Part shown: piece after piece, positions 6,380-14,308 of the stretch
How positions within the stretch are numbered: position 1 is the stretch's first letter
Layout of the letters: every line of letters starts with the position of its first letter
Source: Bacteriovoracaceae bacterium UBA6261
GTDB lineage: Bacteria; Bdellovibrionota; Bacteriovoracia; Bacteriovoracales; Bacteriovoracaceae
Direction of reading: 5' to 3'
Length of the DNA stretch: 31,949 nt
Assembly (NCBI GenBank): GCA_002440825.1
Contig: DJVH01000098.1
Span: 1-31,949 of the forward strand
Notes under the pieces: generated by a model
Databases searched by the model: none
Seen by the model: the letters and a program-made list of their open reading frames with translations, nothing else
What the model was told of the DNA's origin: nothing
Position numbers and translations under genes: made by a program

Positions 6380-7357
6380 ATGAATAAACAGCATTTCAAA
6401 AAACTTCTCAATGTCTCATCCCCAATTCTTATCACCGGCGCAACCGGTACTGGAAAATCCAAAATGGCACGGAGGATTTTTGAACTGTCTTCTGTTCATA
6501 CGGAAAAGTTTCTCACACTTCACCTGGCAAGCTTAAAAGAAGAACTTTTTGAAAGCGAACTTTTTGGTCACAAAAAAGGAGCCTTTACCGGGGCTGTTGA
6601 AAATAAAAATGGCTATCTGGCCGACACTGGTAAAGGAACGCTTTTTCTGGATGAAATTGGAGAGCTCTCCCTTGAAGCTCAGAAAAAACTTCTTTATTTG
6701 CTCGAAGAAAAAAAATATACGCCGGTGGGTTCGACTCTGGCTCACAATTTTGAAGGCCGCTTGATTATGGCCACCAACAAAGATTTGAAAAAAATGGTTC
6801 AGGATGGAACATTTCGTGAAGACCTCTATTTCCGTCTTAATATTTTTCTTCTGGAGTTGCCCCCCCTTGCGGCCAACCAGGAAAAACTTCAGCGAGAAAT
6901 CAGTAAAATTTTTGAGCAAACAAAGCAAAATTTTAAGCGCGAAAATCTGATGATGAATGATGAGCTTTTCCAGACACTCTTAAAGGCAGAGTGGAAAGGA
7001 AATTATCGAGAACTGAAAAATTGTCTCGAATACATTGTGGTCATGAGCGAGAAAATGGTTGCAGGCATTGAAGCTCTTCCTCACTGGTTTGAAAAAGATT
7101 CAAATCTTTCTACGGTTCAGTCAAAAGAAGATTTTATTTCGCATTTCCCCGGCGATTTCTCGGAGGCAATGGACATTTTTGAAGCCTGGTATCTGCTCGC
7201 CCAGCTGACAAAGCGAGGAGGAAGAGTCAATGAGACGGCAAAGCTCCTGGGAATCAGCAAAACAACACTCATCTCCAAGGCGAGAAAATACGGTATTGAC
7301 ACTCTTTCTCTTCGAGCGGAAGCAGGAAGGCTGAAGTCCCTGAAATTAGCAGCGTAA
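6380..7357 (+). CDS. Sigma-54-dependent transcription activator lacking a sensory domain
   Basis: 325 residues. The AAA+ central domain starts almost at the N-terminus: Walker A GATGTGKS (20-27), the sigma-54-contacting GAFTGA loop (67-72), Walker B LFLDEIG (D91-E92), an arginine-bearing FREDLYFRLN segment, and a C-terminal Fis-type helix-turn-helix (about 285-312, NETAKLLGISKTTLISKARK). There is no receiver, GAF or PAS domain, so it resembles PspF-type activators that are constitutively competent or controlled by a partner protein. Its targets are unknown. I see no convincing -24/-12 promoter among its close neighbours. Reading order suggests it is transcribed alone after the CysQ-like gene. 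A 72-base gap upstream contains two TGATCAC copies of uncertain meaning. Confidence 0.9.
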   Translation: MNKQHFKKLLNVSSPILITGATGTGKSKMARRIFELSSVHTEKFLTLHLASLKEELFESELFGHKKGAFTGAVENKNGYLADTGKGTLFLDEIGELSLEAQKKLLYLLEEKKYTPVGSTLAHNFEGRLIMATNKDLKKMVQDGTFREDLYFRLNIFLLELPPLAANQEKLQREISKIFEQTKQNFKRENLMMNDELFQTLLKAEWKGNYRELKNCLEYIVVMSEKMVAGIEALPHWFEKDSNLSTVQSKEDFISHFPGDFSEAMDIFEAWYLLAQLTKRGGRVNETAKLLGISKTTLISKARKYGIDTLSLRAEAGRLKSLKLAA

Positions 7358-7447
7358 AAATTACATTTTGCCTCTGGCGATCGTTGACTTTCCCCCTAAA
7401 GAAGAGGAAAAAACAGACTCAAACAAAAAAATCATTGGGGATTTTAA

Positions 7448-7786
7448 ATGCTGTCGAAAAACGCATTTGTGGTGGTGTTGAGTCTGTTTTTTTCATTCCA
7501 GGCCTGGGCTTCTGGAACGGTTCTTATTGATGGAAAAGAAATCAAGAATCGCGAACAGTTTCACACTCATGTAGCGAAAACTCTCAAACTCCCTTCTTAT
7601 AACGGTAAAGCTCTCGATTCACTCTATGATGTTCTGAGTACTGATTTCTCAGGCGGAACCATTATTAAATTTAAACATCTTAATATTCTTAAAGCGAAAC
7701 TTGGCTCTGAATATGTTGAAGCCCTGGTTAAAACGATCATGGATGCAGCTGAAGACAACAATCGCATCATTCTTCTGCTTGAGTAG
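7448..7786 (+). CDS. Barstar-family protein with a signal peptide
   Basis: 112 residues. Residues 1-21 form a typical signal peptide (KN, a VVVLSLFFSF core, then AWA before S22), leaving a mature chain of 91 residues, the length of barstar (about 90). The mature part follows barstar throughout: an IDGKEIKNREQFHTHV strand-helix, then LPSYNGKALDSLYDVL against barstar LPEYYGENLDALWDCL, and a final hydrophobic RIILLLE strand. Barstar residues D35 and D39, which plug the barnase active site, correspond to D57 and D61, and W38 is replaced by Y60. Barstars are normally cytosolic inhibitors of secreted RNases, so an exported copy is unusual. No barnase-like gene is near. It lies four bases before rlmE, with which it probably shares a transcript. 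A GGGGA ribosome site precedes it. Confidence 0.85.
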   Translation: MLSKNAFVVVLSLFFSFQAWASGTVLIDGKEIKNREQFHTHVAKTLKLPSYNGKALDSLYDVLSTDFSGGTIIKFKHLNILKAKLGSEYVEALVKTIMDAAEDNNRIILLLE

Positions 7787-7789
7787 GCC

Positions 7790-8383
7790 ATGACATTTAA
7801 AGTAAAAGACCATTATTTTCATAAAGCGAAGAAAGAAAATTTCCTCGCAAGAAGTGTTTATAAGCTGGAAGAAATAGATGAACGCTACAAAGTTCTGAAG
7901 AAGGGCGATAAGGTCATCGATCTCGGCTATCATCCCGGGTCCTGGATTCAATACACGTCAGAAAAAATCGGCAAAGAAGGCATCGTCGTCGGTTGCGATA
8001 TCAAAGAAGTAAATAATAAATTGCTAAATTTATCTAATGTTAAGCTTTTTAAAAAAGACGTTTTCACCATTGAGACAATGGAAGAATTGGGAGTGTCTGA
8101 TCAATTCAATGTAGTATTATCAGACATGGCCCCAAACACAACCGGCAATCAGATGGTGGATCAAACTCGCTCCCTCAATCTCGTTGAAATGGTTTTTTCA
8201 TTGCTGCCAAAATTTTTAAAGCCCGGCGGCAATCTGGTCATCAAGGTTTTTGAGAGCAATGATGCTCAGGTATTCTTGAAGGCCAATAAAAATCTTTTCG
8301 AGGAATTTCATTATCTCCGACCAAAATCGGTGCGCTCAGTTTCGAAAGAATTTTTTGTCATTGGGAAGAATTTTAGGCCATAA
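7790..8383 (+). CDS. rlmE: 23S rRNA 2'-O-methyltransferase RlmE (FtsJ/RrmJ)
   Basis: 197 residues. Adds a methyl group to the ribose of U2552 (E. coli numbering) in the A loop of 23S rRNA during late 50S assembly, using S-adenosylmethionine. The catalytic tetrad K-D-K-E is intact: K25 (SVYKL), D112 (LSDMAPN), K152 (VIKVFE) and E187 (SKEFFVIG), with spacing almost identical to the E. coli enzyme. The SAM-binding motif I is DLGYHPGSW instead of the common DLGAAPGGW. The overall length fits the family. It starts three bases after the barstar-like gene stops, so coupling of the two is likely. Confidence 0.95.
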   Translation: MTFKVKDHYFHKAKKENFLARSVYKLEEIDERYKVLKKGDKVIDLGYHPGSWIQYTSEKIGKEGIVVGCDIKEVNNKLLNLSNVKLFKKDVFTIETMEELGVSDQFNVVLSDMAPNTTGNQMVDQTRSLNLVEMVFSLLPKFLKPGGNLVIKVFESNDAQVFLKANKNLFEEFHYLRPKSVRSVSKEFFVIGKNFRP

Positions 8384-8425
8384 TATTAGCTTACATGAAG
8401 TAAAAAAGTTGATGGTTGATAAGAC

Positions 8426-9793
8426 ATGGATAAGTTCAAAACAAAATCACAGGCAAACAGAAAGTTTGTCCTAATCACAGCGTCTCTGGGAATTGGATTG
8501 TTTTTCGGTGGTACAGTATTCAATATCTGCCAGGGAAAATTTAATCAAAAATTAAACGCAGCCGAGCAAAAAGACGGAGTTGTTCCTCAGTTACCGGTTG
8601 GCTTTAAAGAAACGATGGAAAAATCTTTTCTTCAAGGTTCAGAATGGCCGGATCAGTTAAGGGTCAATAATCAGATGTTAAAAGTGGAATACACTTTTAA
8701 TGACAATCTTACGAATTACGCAAAAAATCTTTTAAAGCAATACAGATCGGATTACACGACAATTACAGTTATCGACAATGAGACTGGAAAAGTTCTCGCG
8801 GCTGTCGGGTATGAAGGTAGAAGCAATCGTTTTGATAAAAATCTGGTTCTTTCAAATACTCATCCATCTGCCAGCTTAATCAAAATTGTCACAACGGCTG
8901 AGCTTCTTCAGAACACAGCTGTTAAGAAAGAAACGATGTTTGATTTCCGCGGACGAAGTACAACACTATTTAAATATCAGTTGAACGATTCAAAAAACAA
9001 TCGCTGGGATAAGTCGCAAACTTTTGAAACTGCTTTTGCAAAATCCAATAATGTTATTTTTGGCAAAGCCGCAATTAAGAATACGACGGCTGAAAATCTG
9101 GTCAAAATGGCTGAGGGATTCGGATTCAACCAACCAATCCTGAAAGAATTCAGTTTTCTCAAATCTGAAATCAGACCTGTTAAAGATGATTTTGGACTAG
9201 CTGAGCTGGCTTCCGGCTATAACGTCGATACTGTCATCTCTCCTATTCACGCAGCGGCGATGGCCTCTGTTGTGGCAAACGATGGAGTTCTAAGAACTCC
9301 GAAACTTATTTCAAGAATCATTGATCCAACTGGAAACAATATCTGGCCTGACACAGCTTCTGAAAGAAGGGCTATTTCACCTGAAACTTCAAAAGAAATG
9401 CATGAAATGATGGCCATGACGATTGAAGATGGAACGGCGAGACGTTCTTTCAGAAAAATGAACCGCGGTTTCATGGATGTTTTGGACATTGGTGGCAAGA
9501 CAGGAAGTATCACTGGTGGTACACCTTTCGGAAAAAGAGATTGGTTTGCGGCTTACGCTATTCCTCGTGAAAAAACGAAAGGAAAAGGCATCTCCATTTC
9601 GGTCATGAACGTAAATGTGAAGAAGTGGCACGTAAAATCATCTATGCTCGCAAAGAATATAATTGAATACTATTATAAAAATATTAATCCAGTCGCTGTA
9701 AATGTCCCTACGAGCGATTCTAAACGAGCACCGAGTGAATCACGTTCTTATCGTAAAAAAAGACGTCATCGTTCACACAAAAGAAGTGCATAG
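8426..9793 (+). CDS. Penicillin-binding protein, transpeptidase type (monofunctional)
   Basis: 455 residues. An N-terminal membrane anchor (about residues 14-32, VLITASLGIGLFFGGTVFNI) is followed by a transpeptidase domain. All three active-site motifs are present: SLIK (S150 nucleophile, K153), SNN (207-209) and KTG (358-360, GGKTGSITG). It would cross-link peptidoglycan in the periplasm. The N-terminal non-catalytic region is short compared with FtsI or PBP2 and no glycosyltransferase domain is present, so a specialised class-B-like enzyme is likely; in predatory bacteria such enzymes could also act during bdelloplast wall remodelling, which is speculation. The C-terminus (from about 435) is an arginine/lysine/serine-rich tail. 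lepB follows 12 bases later. The ribosome site (GATGG) is weak. Confidence 0.9.
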   Translation: MDKFKTKSQANRKFVLITASLGIGLFFGGTVFNICQGKFNQKLNAAEQKDGVVPQLPVGFKETMEKSFLQGSEWPDQLRVNNQMLKVEYTFNDNLTNYAKNLLKQYRSDYTTITVIDNETGKVLAAVGYEGRSNRFDKNLVLSNTHPSASLIKIVTTAELLQNTAVKKETMFDFRGRSTTLFKYQLNDSKNNRWDKSQTFETAFAKSNNVIFGKAAIKNTTAENLVKMAEGFGFNQPILKEFSFLKSEIRPVKDDFGLAELASGYNVDTVISPIHAAAMASVVANDGVLRTPKLISRIIDPTGNNIWPDTASERRAISPETSKEMHEMMAMTIEDGTARRSFRKMNRGFMDVLDIGGKTGSITGGTPFGKRDWFAAYAIPREKTKGKGISISVMNVNVKKWHVKSSMLAKNIIEYYYKNINPVAVNVPTSDSKRAPSESRSYRKKRRHRSHKRSA

Positions 9794-9805
9794 GTAAATT
9801 GAGTT

Positions 9806-10549
9806 ATGACTGACGATCTGCAGACCAAAAAAGAAAAGATGATCAAAGAAACCAAGTCGATCATCTTGATCATTATTGCCGTCCTTACATTTAGATCTGT
9901 TTTCTTTGAACCATTCAGAATTCCTTCAGGCTCAATGATTCCGACACTTATGATCGGTGACTTTATTCTTGTTAATAAATTTGCCTATGGGTTTAAAGTT
10001 CCTTTCACTGACTTAACAATCGGTGATAAATCTTTCGATCCAGTCTATATGTTTGGCAAGAGCGATCCCAAGCGCGGCGACGTAGTCGTTTTCAAATATC
10101 CAAAAGATCTTTCAGTTAACTATATTAAGCGAGTTATTGGTCTTCCTGGCGATACTTTGGAAATCAGAAATAAAGTTGTCTATATCAACGATAAGCCGGT
10201 TGAACCAAAAGAGTTCGACGGTAAAGAAATCATGTCAGACATGGATGATAAGTTTAAAGGTTACAACTTGAAATTCTACAAAGTTAAAACCGGCGAACAT
10301 GAACACGTCATTCAACAAGATAACGACAATTATTTCAAAGTCGATTTCGATAAAATCACAATTCCACCCGGGAAATTCTTCATGATGGGTGACAATCGTG
10401 ATTTCTCCTATGATTCACGTTACTGGGGCTTCATTTCTCACGAGCAGATTAAAGGAAAGGCCATGTTTGTCTGGTTCTCTTTTATCTTCCCGTTTGGAGA
10501 AAATCCAATGAAGTTCAGACCCGGGCGCATTGGCACAGGCATTAACTAG
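9806..10549 (+). CDS. lepB: Signal peptidase I
   Basis: 247 residues. One N-terminal membrane helix (about 18-33, SIILIIIAVLTFRSVFF) is followed by the serine/lysine dyad: S43 in PSGSMIPTL (box B) and K108 in NYIKRVIGLPGD (box D). Box E is intact, GDNRDFSYDSRYWGFI. The enzyme cleaves signal peptides on the outer face of the inner membrane. It follows the penicillin-binding-protein gene closely and faces mutS2 tail to tail, with only 15 bases between the stop codons and no room for a terminator. The start at 9806 has only a weak GAG ribosome site, but the N-terminus fits the family. Confidence 0.95.
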   Translation: MTDDLQTKKEKMIKETKSIILIIIAVLTFRSVFFEPFRIPSGSMIPTLMIGDFILVNKFAYGFKVPFTDLTIGDKSFDPVYMFGKSDPKRGDVVVFKYPKDLSVNYIKRVIGLPGDTLEIRNKVVYINDKPVEPKEFDGKEIMSDMDDKFKGYNLKFYKVKTGEHEHVIQQDNDNYFKVDFDKITIPPGKFFMMGDNRDFSYDSRYWGFISHEQIKGKAMFVWFSFIFPFGENPMKFRPGRIGTGIN

Positions 10550-10564
10550 AAATCAGCAAAAGTT

Positions 10565-12940
10565 TTATTTAAATGAAATTTTAGTACAACCATCGTTGCC
10601 TTCGATATTTTCGAAGTGCAACTCTTTGTACTCTTTTCTCAGGTAAGATCTCAGCCAGTTCTTGAGCACTCCATCACCATGGCCGTGAATGATAGTGACA
10701 AAAGGAATTTCGCCGTTAAAGACTTCTTCAATGGCGGTTTCGCAAGTCTTTTGAAATTCTTCCAGACGCATTCCACGACAATCAATTTCAATGTCGCCTT
10801 TCACTGTGCGGTCCACATGGATATTCACTTTAGGAGCTGTTGGTTTTACCCCGGAAGCCCAACGGAGAGTTTCGGTTGTCGTCCAGACTGATAAAGCGCC
10901 ATGCTGTATCTGCACTTCTTTTTTGCGTGGATTGATCTGAGTGACTTTGACATCCTTTTTGATATTGAGAGAAAAAACAATCATTCCCGCCGTAATATCT
11001 TCGAAAGAAATCGGGCGGTAATGAGCATATTTTTCATCAACCACATTAGAAATGGCCCTTACAGGACTTTCTTTATTGAGTGCACTTTGAATTCGTCCTA
11101 CCTCATTGTTGAGGTTTCTTCGATTGGCAATCTCGCCCTTTTTGACTTCGTTCAGGACATTTTCAGCCTGATCAAAAAGAGATTTAATTTTTTTAGAATA
11201 ATCGGCTAGAATTTTTTCTCTTTCCAGAAAGAGAATACCTTCCATCGACGCCTTTTGATTTCTCAATTCGATCTGGAGAGTTCTGTTTTGATTTAAAAGT
11301 TTATCGAGATCAATTTTCTTCTGAGACAGTTCCTGCAGCAGTGATTCGTAAGTCATTTGCTTCTGGTCAAGCAACGTTTTAGCCTTCTCACTGATATGAG
11401 TTCTCATTCCGAACTTCTCTGAAAGATTGTCGAAAATTTTGAAGGCCAGAGAACTACCGGGCTCTCCCAGGATAAGTTTATAAGTCGGGCGATTGAGTTC
11501 AAAATCAAAACCCACGTGAGCGGAAACATAATCACCACGAGCATGCATGAATGTTTTCAATACCTGATGGTGAGTCGAAATAATAACTTTGGATTGTGAG
11601 CGATGATGGACTTCTTCCAGAAAAGCAATGGCCAGTGCCGAGGCTTCTTCCGAAGACGTCGAGTTGAAGATTTCATCAACAACAATTAAGTTTCTTTCAC
11701 CAAGAACCTGAAGAAGTTCGAGATAGTATTTTGATTCAGAAGCAAAAGATGAAAGTCCTTCTGCCAGATTCTGATGGTCATGTGAAAAATAAAATAAATC
11801 TTTAACAGGGAAAATGTGCGCGCTGTTAGCTGGTACAAAAAGCCCCATATGTACAAAAAGGACAGAAAGACAGAGTGATTTGAGCGCGACGGTTTTACCC
11901 CCGGTGTTCGGGCCGGAAATAATAAGTCCTTTGTGGTTTTTATCAAGAAGCAGATTGTTTTTTACCGGATTGGCAATCAATGGGTGAAACAAGCCAGTGA
12001 GCTCAAAATAAAATGACGTTGTAAGGACAGGTCTCGTCAGTCCAAGTTTTTCGGAATAGGTCGCTTTGGTGTTGAGCCAGTCCAGTTCTTCAACCCATTC
12101 TGAAAGATCTCTAAGATGATCAGCATAATTGTGAACGACTTTTGAAAGATCAATGGTGAGTTTCAAAATTGTGGCTTCGATTTCCGAAAGCAGAAAAACG
12201 CGCTTGTTGCTTTTTTCTCTAATCTCATAAGGTTCAACAAATAAAGTCATTCCCGACTGCGAACGGGAAATGATCGGGCCCAAATCCGAATTATAGGAAT
12301 CAGAGCGTACAGCAAGAACGTAGCGATCATTGATGATGTCGTAATTGTCGAGCTGCAATTTATTTGAATACAAGTCGGATTTTGATGCTTTTTGAATGCT
12401 GACCCTCAAGTCGCTTTCGAGTGCGAGAACCTCAGCGTAAAGTTTTTTTAAAAGCGGATGCCTTTCATAAGAAACATTTCCAGTGTGATCTACAAACTCT
12501 CTTAAAGGGATGACAAAATTTCTTCGCAGCTTTTGAAGAACATCGGGAGGCAGCTTAAATTCCTTTTCAAACGTCAACGCCTGAAACGCATTGAAGCTTT
12601 CATGATAAGTTTCAATAAGCAGGCAAAAGAAGTTGAGCTCTTTGCCCTCAAAGAATTTGCCCTTGAACAAATCAGGAATGAGGTTGAAATTTTCAATTCC
12701 CGGGGGCAGCATTCGTATCTTGCTGCTGAAAAGCACAGAAAAATCATCATAATTTTCGATAAAGGTATTCAGTCGATCGAGATCTCTTTCAATGGAATCG
12801 TGTTCCCTGAACTGAGGAGGAGTTGAAAGTCTTCTTTTCGTAGAATCAAAGTGTGATAAACTAGCAATGTTGCCGGTCAACTGAAACCAGTCGAGGAGTT
12901 CAAGAGCTTCGCTGTTACCATTTAGAAGATTTAAAGACAT
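10565..12940 (-). CDS. mutS2: MutS2 (MutS-family ATPase with Smr domain)
   Basis: 791 residues, the usual MutS2 size. The MutS-type core has Walker A GPNTGGKT (343-350) and a Walker B/signature D422-E423 followed by IFNSTSSEEASALA. This departs from the usual DELGAGTDPxEG, since the glycine-threonine-aspartate part is replaced by asparagine-serine-threonine. A coiled-coil clamp (about 525-610), a KOW-like segment (about 640-690) and a C-terminal Smr domain (about 715-791, IDCRGMRLEEF and IIHGHGDGVLKNWLR) follow. Known roles in other bacteria are suppression of homologous recombination and splitting of collided ribosomes. The start is the ATG at 12940, with GGTGAG eight bases upstream. It overlaps the rqcH-like start codon on the opposite strand. 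Confidence 0.93.
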   Translation of the reverse strand: MSLNLLNGNSEALELLDWFQLTGNIASLSHFDSTKRRLSTPPQFREHDSIERDLDRLNTFIENYDDFSVLFSSKIRMLPPGIENFNLIPDLFKGKFFEGKELNFFCLLIETYHESFNAFQALTFEKEFKLPPDVLQKLRRNFVIPLREFVDHTGNVSYERHPLLKKLYAEVLALESDLRVSIQKASKSDLYSNKLQLDNYDIINDRYVLAVRSDSYNSDLGPIISRSQSGMTLFVEPYEIREKSNKRVFLLSEIEATILKLTIDLSKVVHNYADHLRDLSEWVEELDWLNTKATYSEKLGLTRPVLTTSFYFELTGLFHPLIANPVKNNLLLDKNHKGLIISGPNTGGKTVALKSLCLSVLFVHMGLFVPANSAHIFPVKDLFYFSHDHQNLAEGLSSFASESKYYLELLQVLGERNLIVVDEIFNSTSSEEASALAIAFLEEVHHRSQSKVIISTHHQVLKTFMHARGDYVSAHVGFDFELNRPTYKLILGEPGSSLAFKIFDNLSEKFGMRTHISEKAKTLLDQKQMTYESLLQELSQKKIDLDKLLNQNRTLQIELRNQKASMEGILFLEREKILADYSKKIKSLFDQAENVLNEVKKGEIANRRNLNNEVGRIQSALNKESPVRAISNVVDEKYAHYRPISFEDITAGMIVFSLNIKKDVKVTQINPRKKEVQIQHGALSVWTTTETLRWASGVKPTAPKVNIHVDRTVKGDIEIDCRGMRLEEFQKTCETAIEEVFNGEIPFVTIIHGHGDGVLKNWLRSYLRKEYKELHFENIEGNDGCTKISFK

Positions 12941-14240
12941 GATTCAGACTCACCAACATTTAAAAACAATCAGTGAAGAATATAACAGTTTATTTTCAAA
13001 AAATGAATTTTATCCTCTGCAGAAAGCCTGGACAACACCACACTTTTTGGTTTTTTCGCTGAGGTTTCCTGGAAAAACGGTGAATGTCTATATCGGGCGA
13101 GGCAATCAATACCAGGGGCTTTTCCTCAGTGAAAAGGCGCCGCCTTCGTATTTAAGGGTTCAGGACAGACTGCTCGACTTCATCAGGAAATACCTGGTGG
13201 GAGCGCGTCTCGGAAAGTGTGAGGTAGATGAAAAACTTCAAGTCTTCCTCTTTCATTTTAAAACAGAACATTCTGATAATACTTTTCTTTTCGGCTACAA
13301 AGACAGGCAGCTCTTTTTCATTAAGCAAACTAAAGAAGAAGTTTTTACCAGCTGGAATGGTGAAACAACCAAAGGAACCGATCTTGTTAAGTTAATTGAT
13401 GAGTTCGCCGCAGACAAAGGCGTTGCCACTGGCCGAGACTTTACCGTTGAAGAGTATCTCCAGGAAGAAGCAAAGAAAAATGGCGGGAAGCCTCTACAGA
13501 AGAAAAAAGAAAAATTTATCGCGCGAAAAATTTCCAATATTGAAAAGGATTATTCAGAAGTCAAAAAGTGGTCATTGCTTGAAAAGGATTTGCTCGAAGA
13601 GAAAATTGATTTAGAAGTTGATGAGTTAAATCTACACGGGCAAAAAATTAAATTTCATGGTGTTCATTCCCCTTGGCAGAAACGTGATTTGATTTTCAAA
13701 AAAATCAAAAAATTAAAGAAGGCTGAAGAAATACTTTCTCAAAGACTCGAGGAAACCAAAACAGAGTTCGAAAAGGTTAAGAGCGGAGACTTTGAAATTG
13801 AAGTGACAAAAGAAAAAGTGATTCAACCTCTGTGGACAACGGGGAATAGAATTTCAAAAAGTATTCACTCGGAATTTCATTTCAAGGAATTTAAATTGCG
13901 CAATTTAACGGGAGTCATCGCCCTGGATGCTGCCAGTAATGATTACATCCGAAGCCAGGCGCACAAAGAGCACTATTGGTTTCACATTGAAAACTATCCA
14001 GGCTCGCACTGTATATTAAAAACCGATGATTTTTCTCAATTTAAAATGGAGGATCTCGAGGCCATTGCGTCCTTATTGAGAGATTATTCAAAACTTTCCA
14101 TCACTGAAATTCCCGTACTCTATAGTCAGATAAAAAACATTAAGGGCATGAAGGGAGTTAAAGGTGAAGTCATTGTCAAAAAACCAAAGCATTTAAGATG
14201 CCTATACAAAAACTGGAAAGAAATAATTACCGTTCTTTAA
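12939..14240 (+). CDS. NFACT-family protein, RqcH-like (short form)
   Basis: 433 residues, against about 550-580 for typical bacterial RqcH. The N-terminal part (about 15-140) is NFACT-N-like, including the LLDFIRKYLVGARLG helix. A long charged coiled coil (about 185-300) follows, then an NFACT-R (DUF814) domain at about 320-420, with SNDYIRSQAHKEHYWFHIENYPGSH and SQIKNIKGMKGVKG as clear family motifs. No helix-hairpin-helix module is visible. RqcH proteins bind the 50S subunit of stalled translation and add C-terminal alanine tails to the nascent chain. In classical RqcH an Asp-Arg pair in NFACT-N is essential; here the corresponding place seems to read VDEKLQV, which I regard as a possible loss. 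It is divergent from mutS2 with overlapping start codons. Older labels would be fibronectin-binding protein. Confidence 0.85.
   Translation: MIQTHQHLKTISEEYNSLFSKNEFYPLQKAWTTPHFLVFSLRFPGKTVNVYIGRGNQYQGLFLSEKAPPSYLRVQDRLLDFIRKYLVGARLGKCEVDEKLQVFLFHFKTEHSDNTFLFGYKDRQLFFIKQTKEEVFTSWNGETTKGTDLVKLIDEFAADKGVATGRDFTVEEYLQEEAKKNGGKPLQKKKEKFIARKISNIEKDYSEVKKWSLLEKDLLEEKIDLEVDELNLHGQKIKFHGVHSPWQKRDLIFKKIKKLKKAEEILSQRLEETKTEFEKVKSGDFEIEVTKEKVIQPLWTTGNRISKSIHSEFHFKEFKLRNLTGVIALDAASNDYIRSQAHKEHYWFHIENYPGSHCILKTDDFSQFKMEDLEAIASLLRDYSKLSITEIPVLYSQIKNIKGMKGVKGEVIVKKPKHLRCLYKNWKEIITVL
12979..12987 (-). promoter_or_regulatory. mutS2: Candidate extended -10 for mutS2 inside the rqcH-like gene
   Basis: On the minus strand TGT-TATATT (12987-12979) is an extended -10, with a poor TTCATT at the -35 position 17 bases upstream. 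Transcription would start near 12972, leaving a 32-base leader with GGTGAG before the ATG at 12940. The whole element lies inside codons of the divergent gene, as it must because the starts overlap. Confidence 0.35.
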
Positions 14241-14246
14241 GTGAGT

Positions 14247-14276
14247 TTGTAAGCGGGGCATCTGATCTATTACAAT
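14247..14276 (+). promoter_or_regulatory. Candidate promoter for the secreted-protein/lipoprotein pair
   Basis: TTGTAA (14247-14252), an 18-base spacer and TACAAT (14271-14276) in the short gap after the RqcH-like gene. It is a reasonable sigma-70-type match, 33 bases before the chosen start at 14309. Confidence 0.4.
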
Positions 14277-14308
14277 AAGAAACTGATATCATTATGTGGA
14301 AGGCTAAA

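Noticed and set aside
10550..10564. Shared bidirectional terminator between lepB and mutS2
   Set aside because: Only 15 bases separate the stop codons and no stem with a T tract can be formed.
10616..12826. Several plus-strand frames of 90-100 residues opposite mutS2
   Set aside because: They lie wholly inside the strongly conserved mutS2 frame and have no ribosome sites or recognisable products.
14294..14308. Upstream ATG for the exported protein
   Set aside because: The ribosome site GGAAGG would then lie inside the gene, and the signal peptide begins cleanly at the second ATG.
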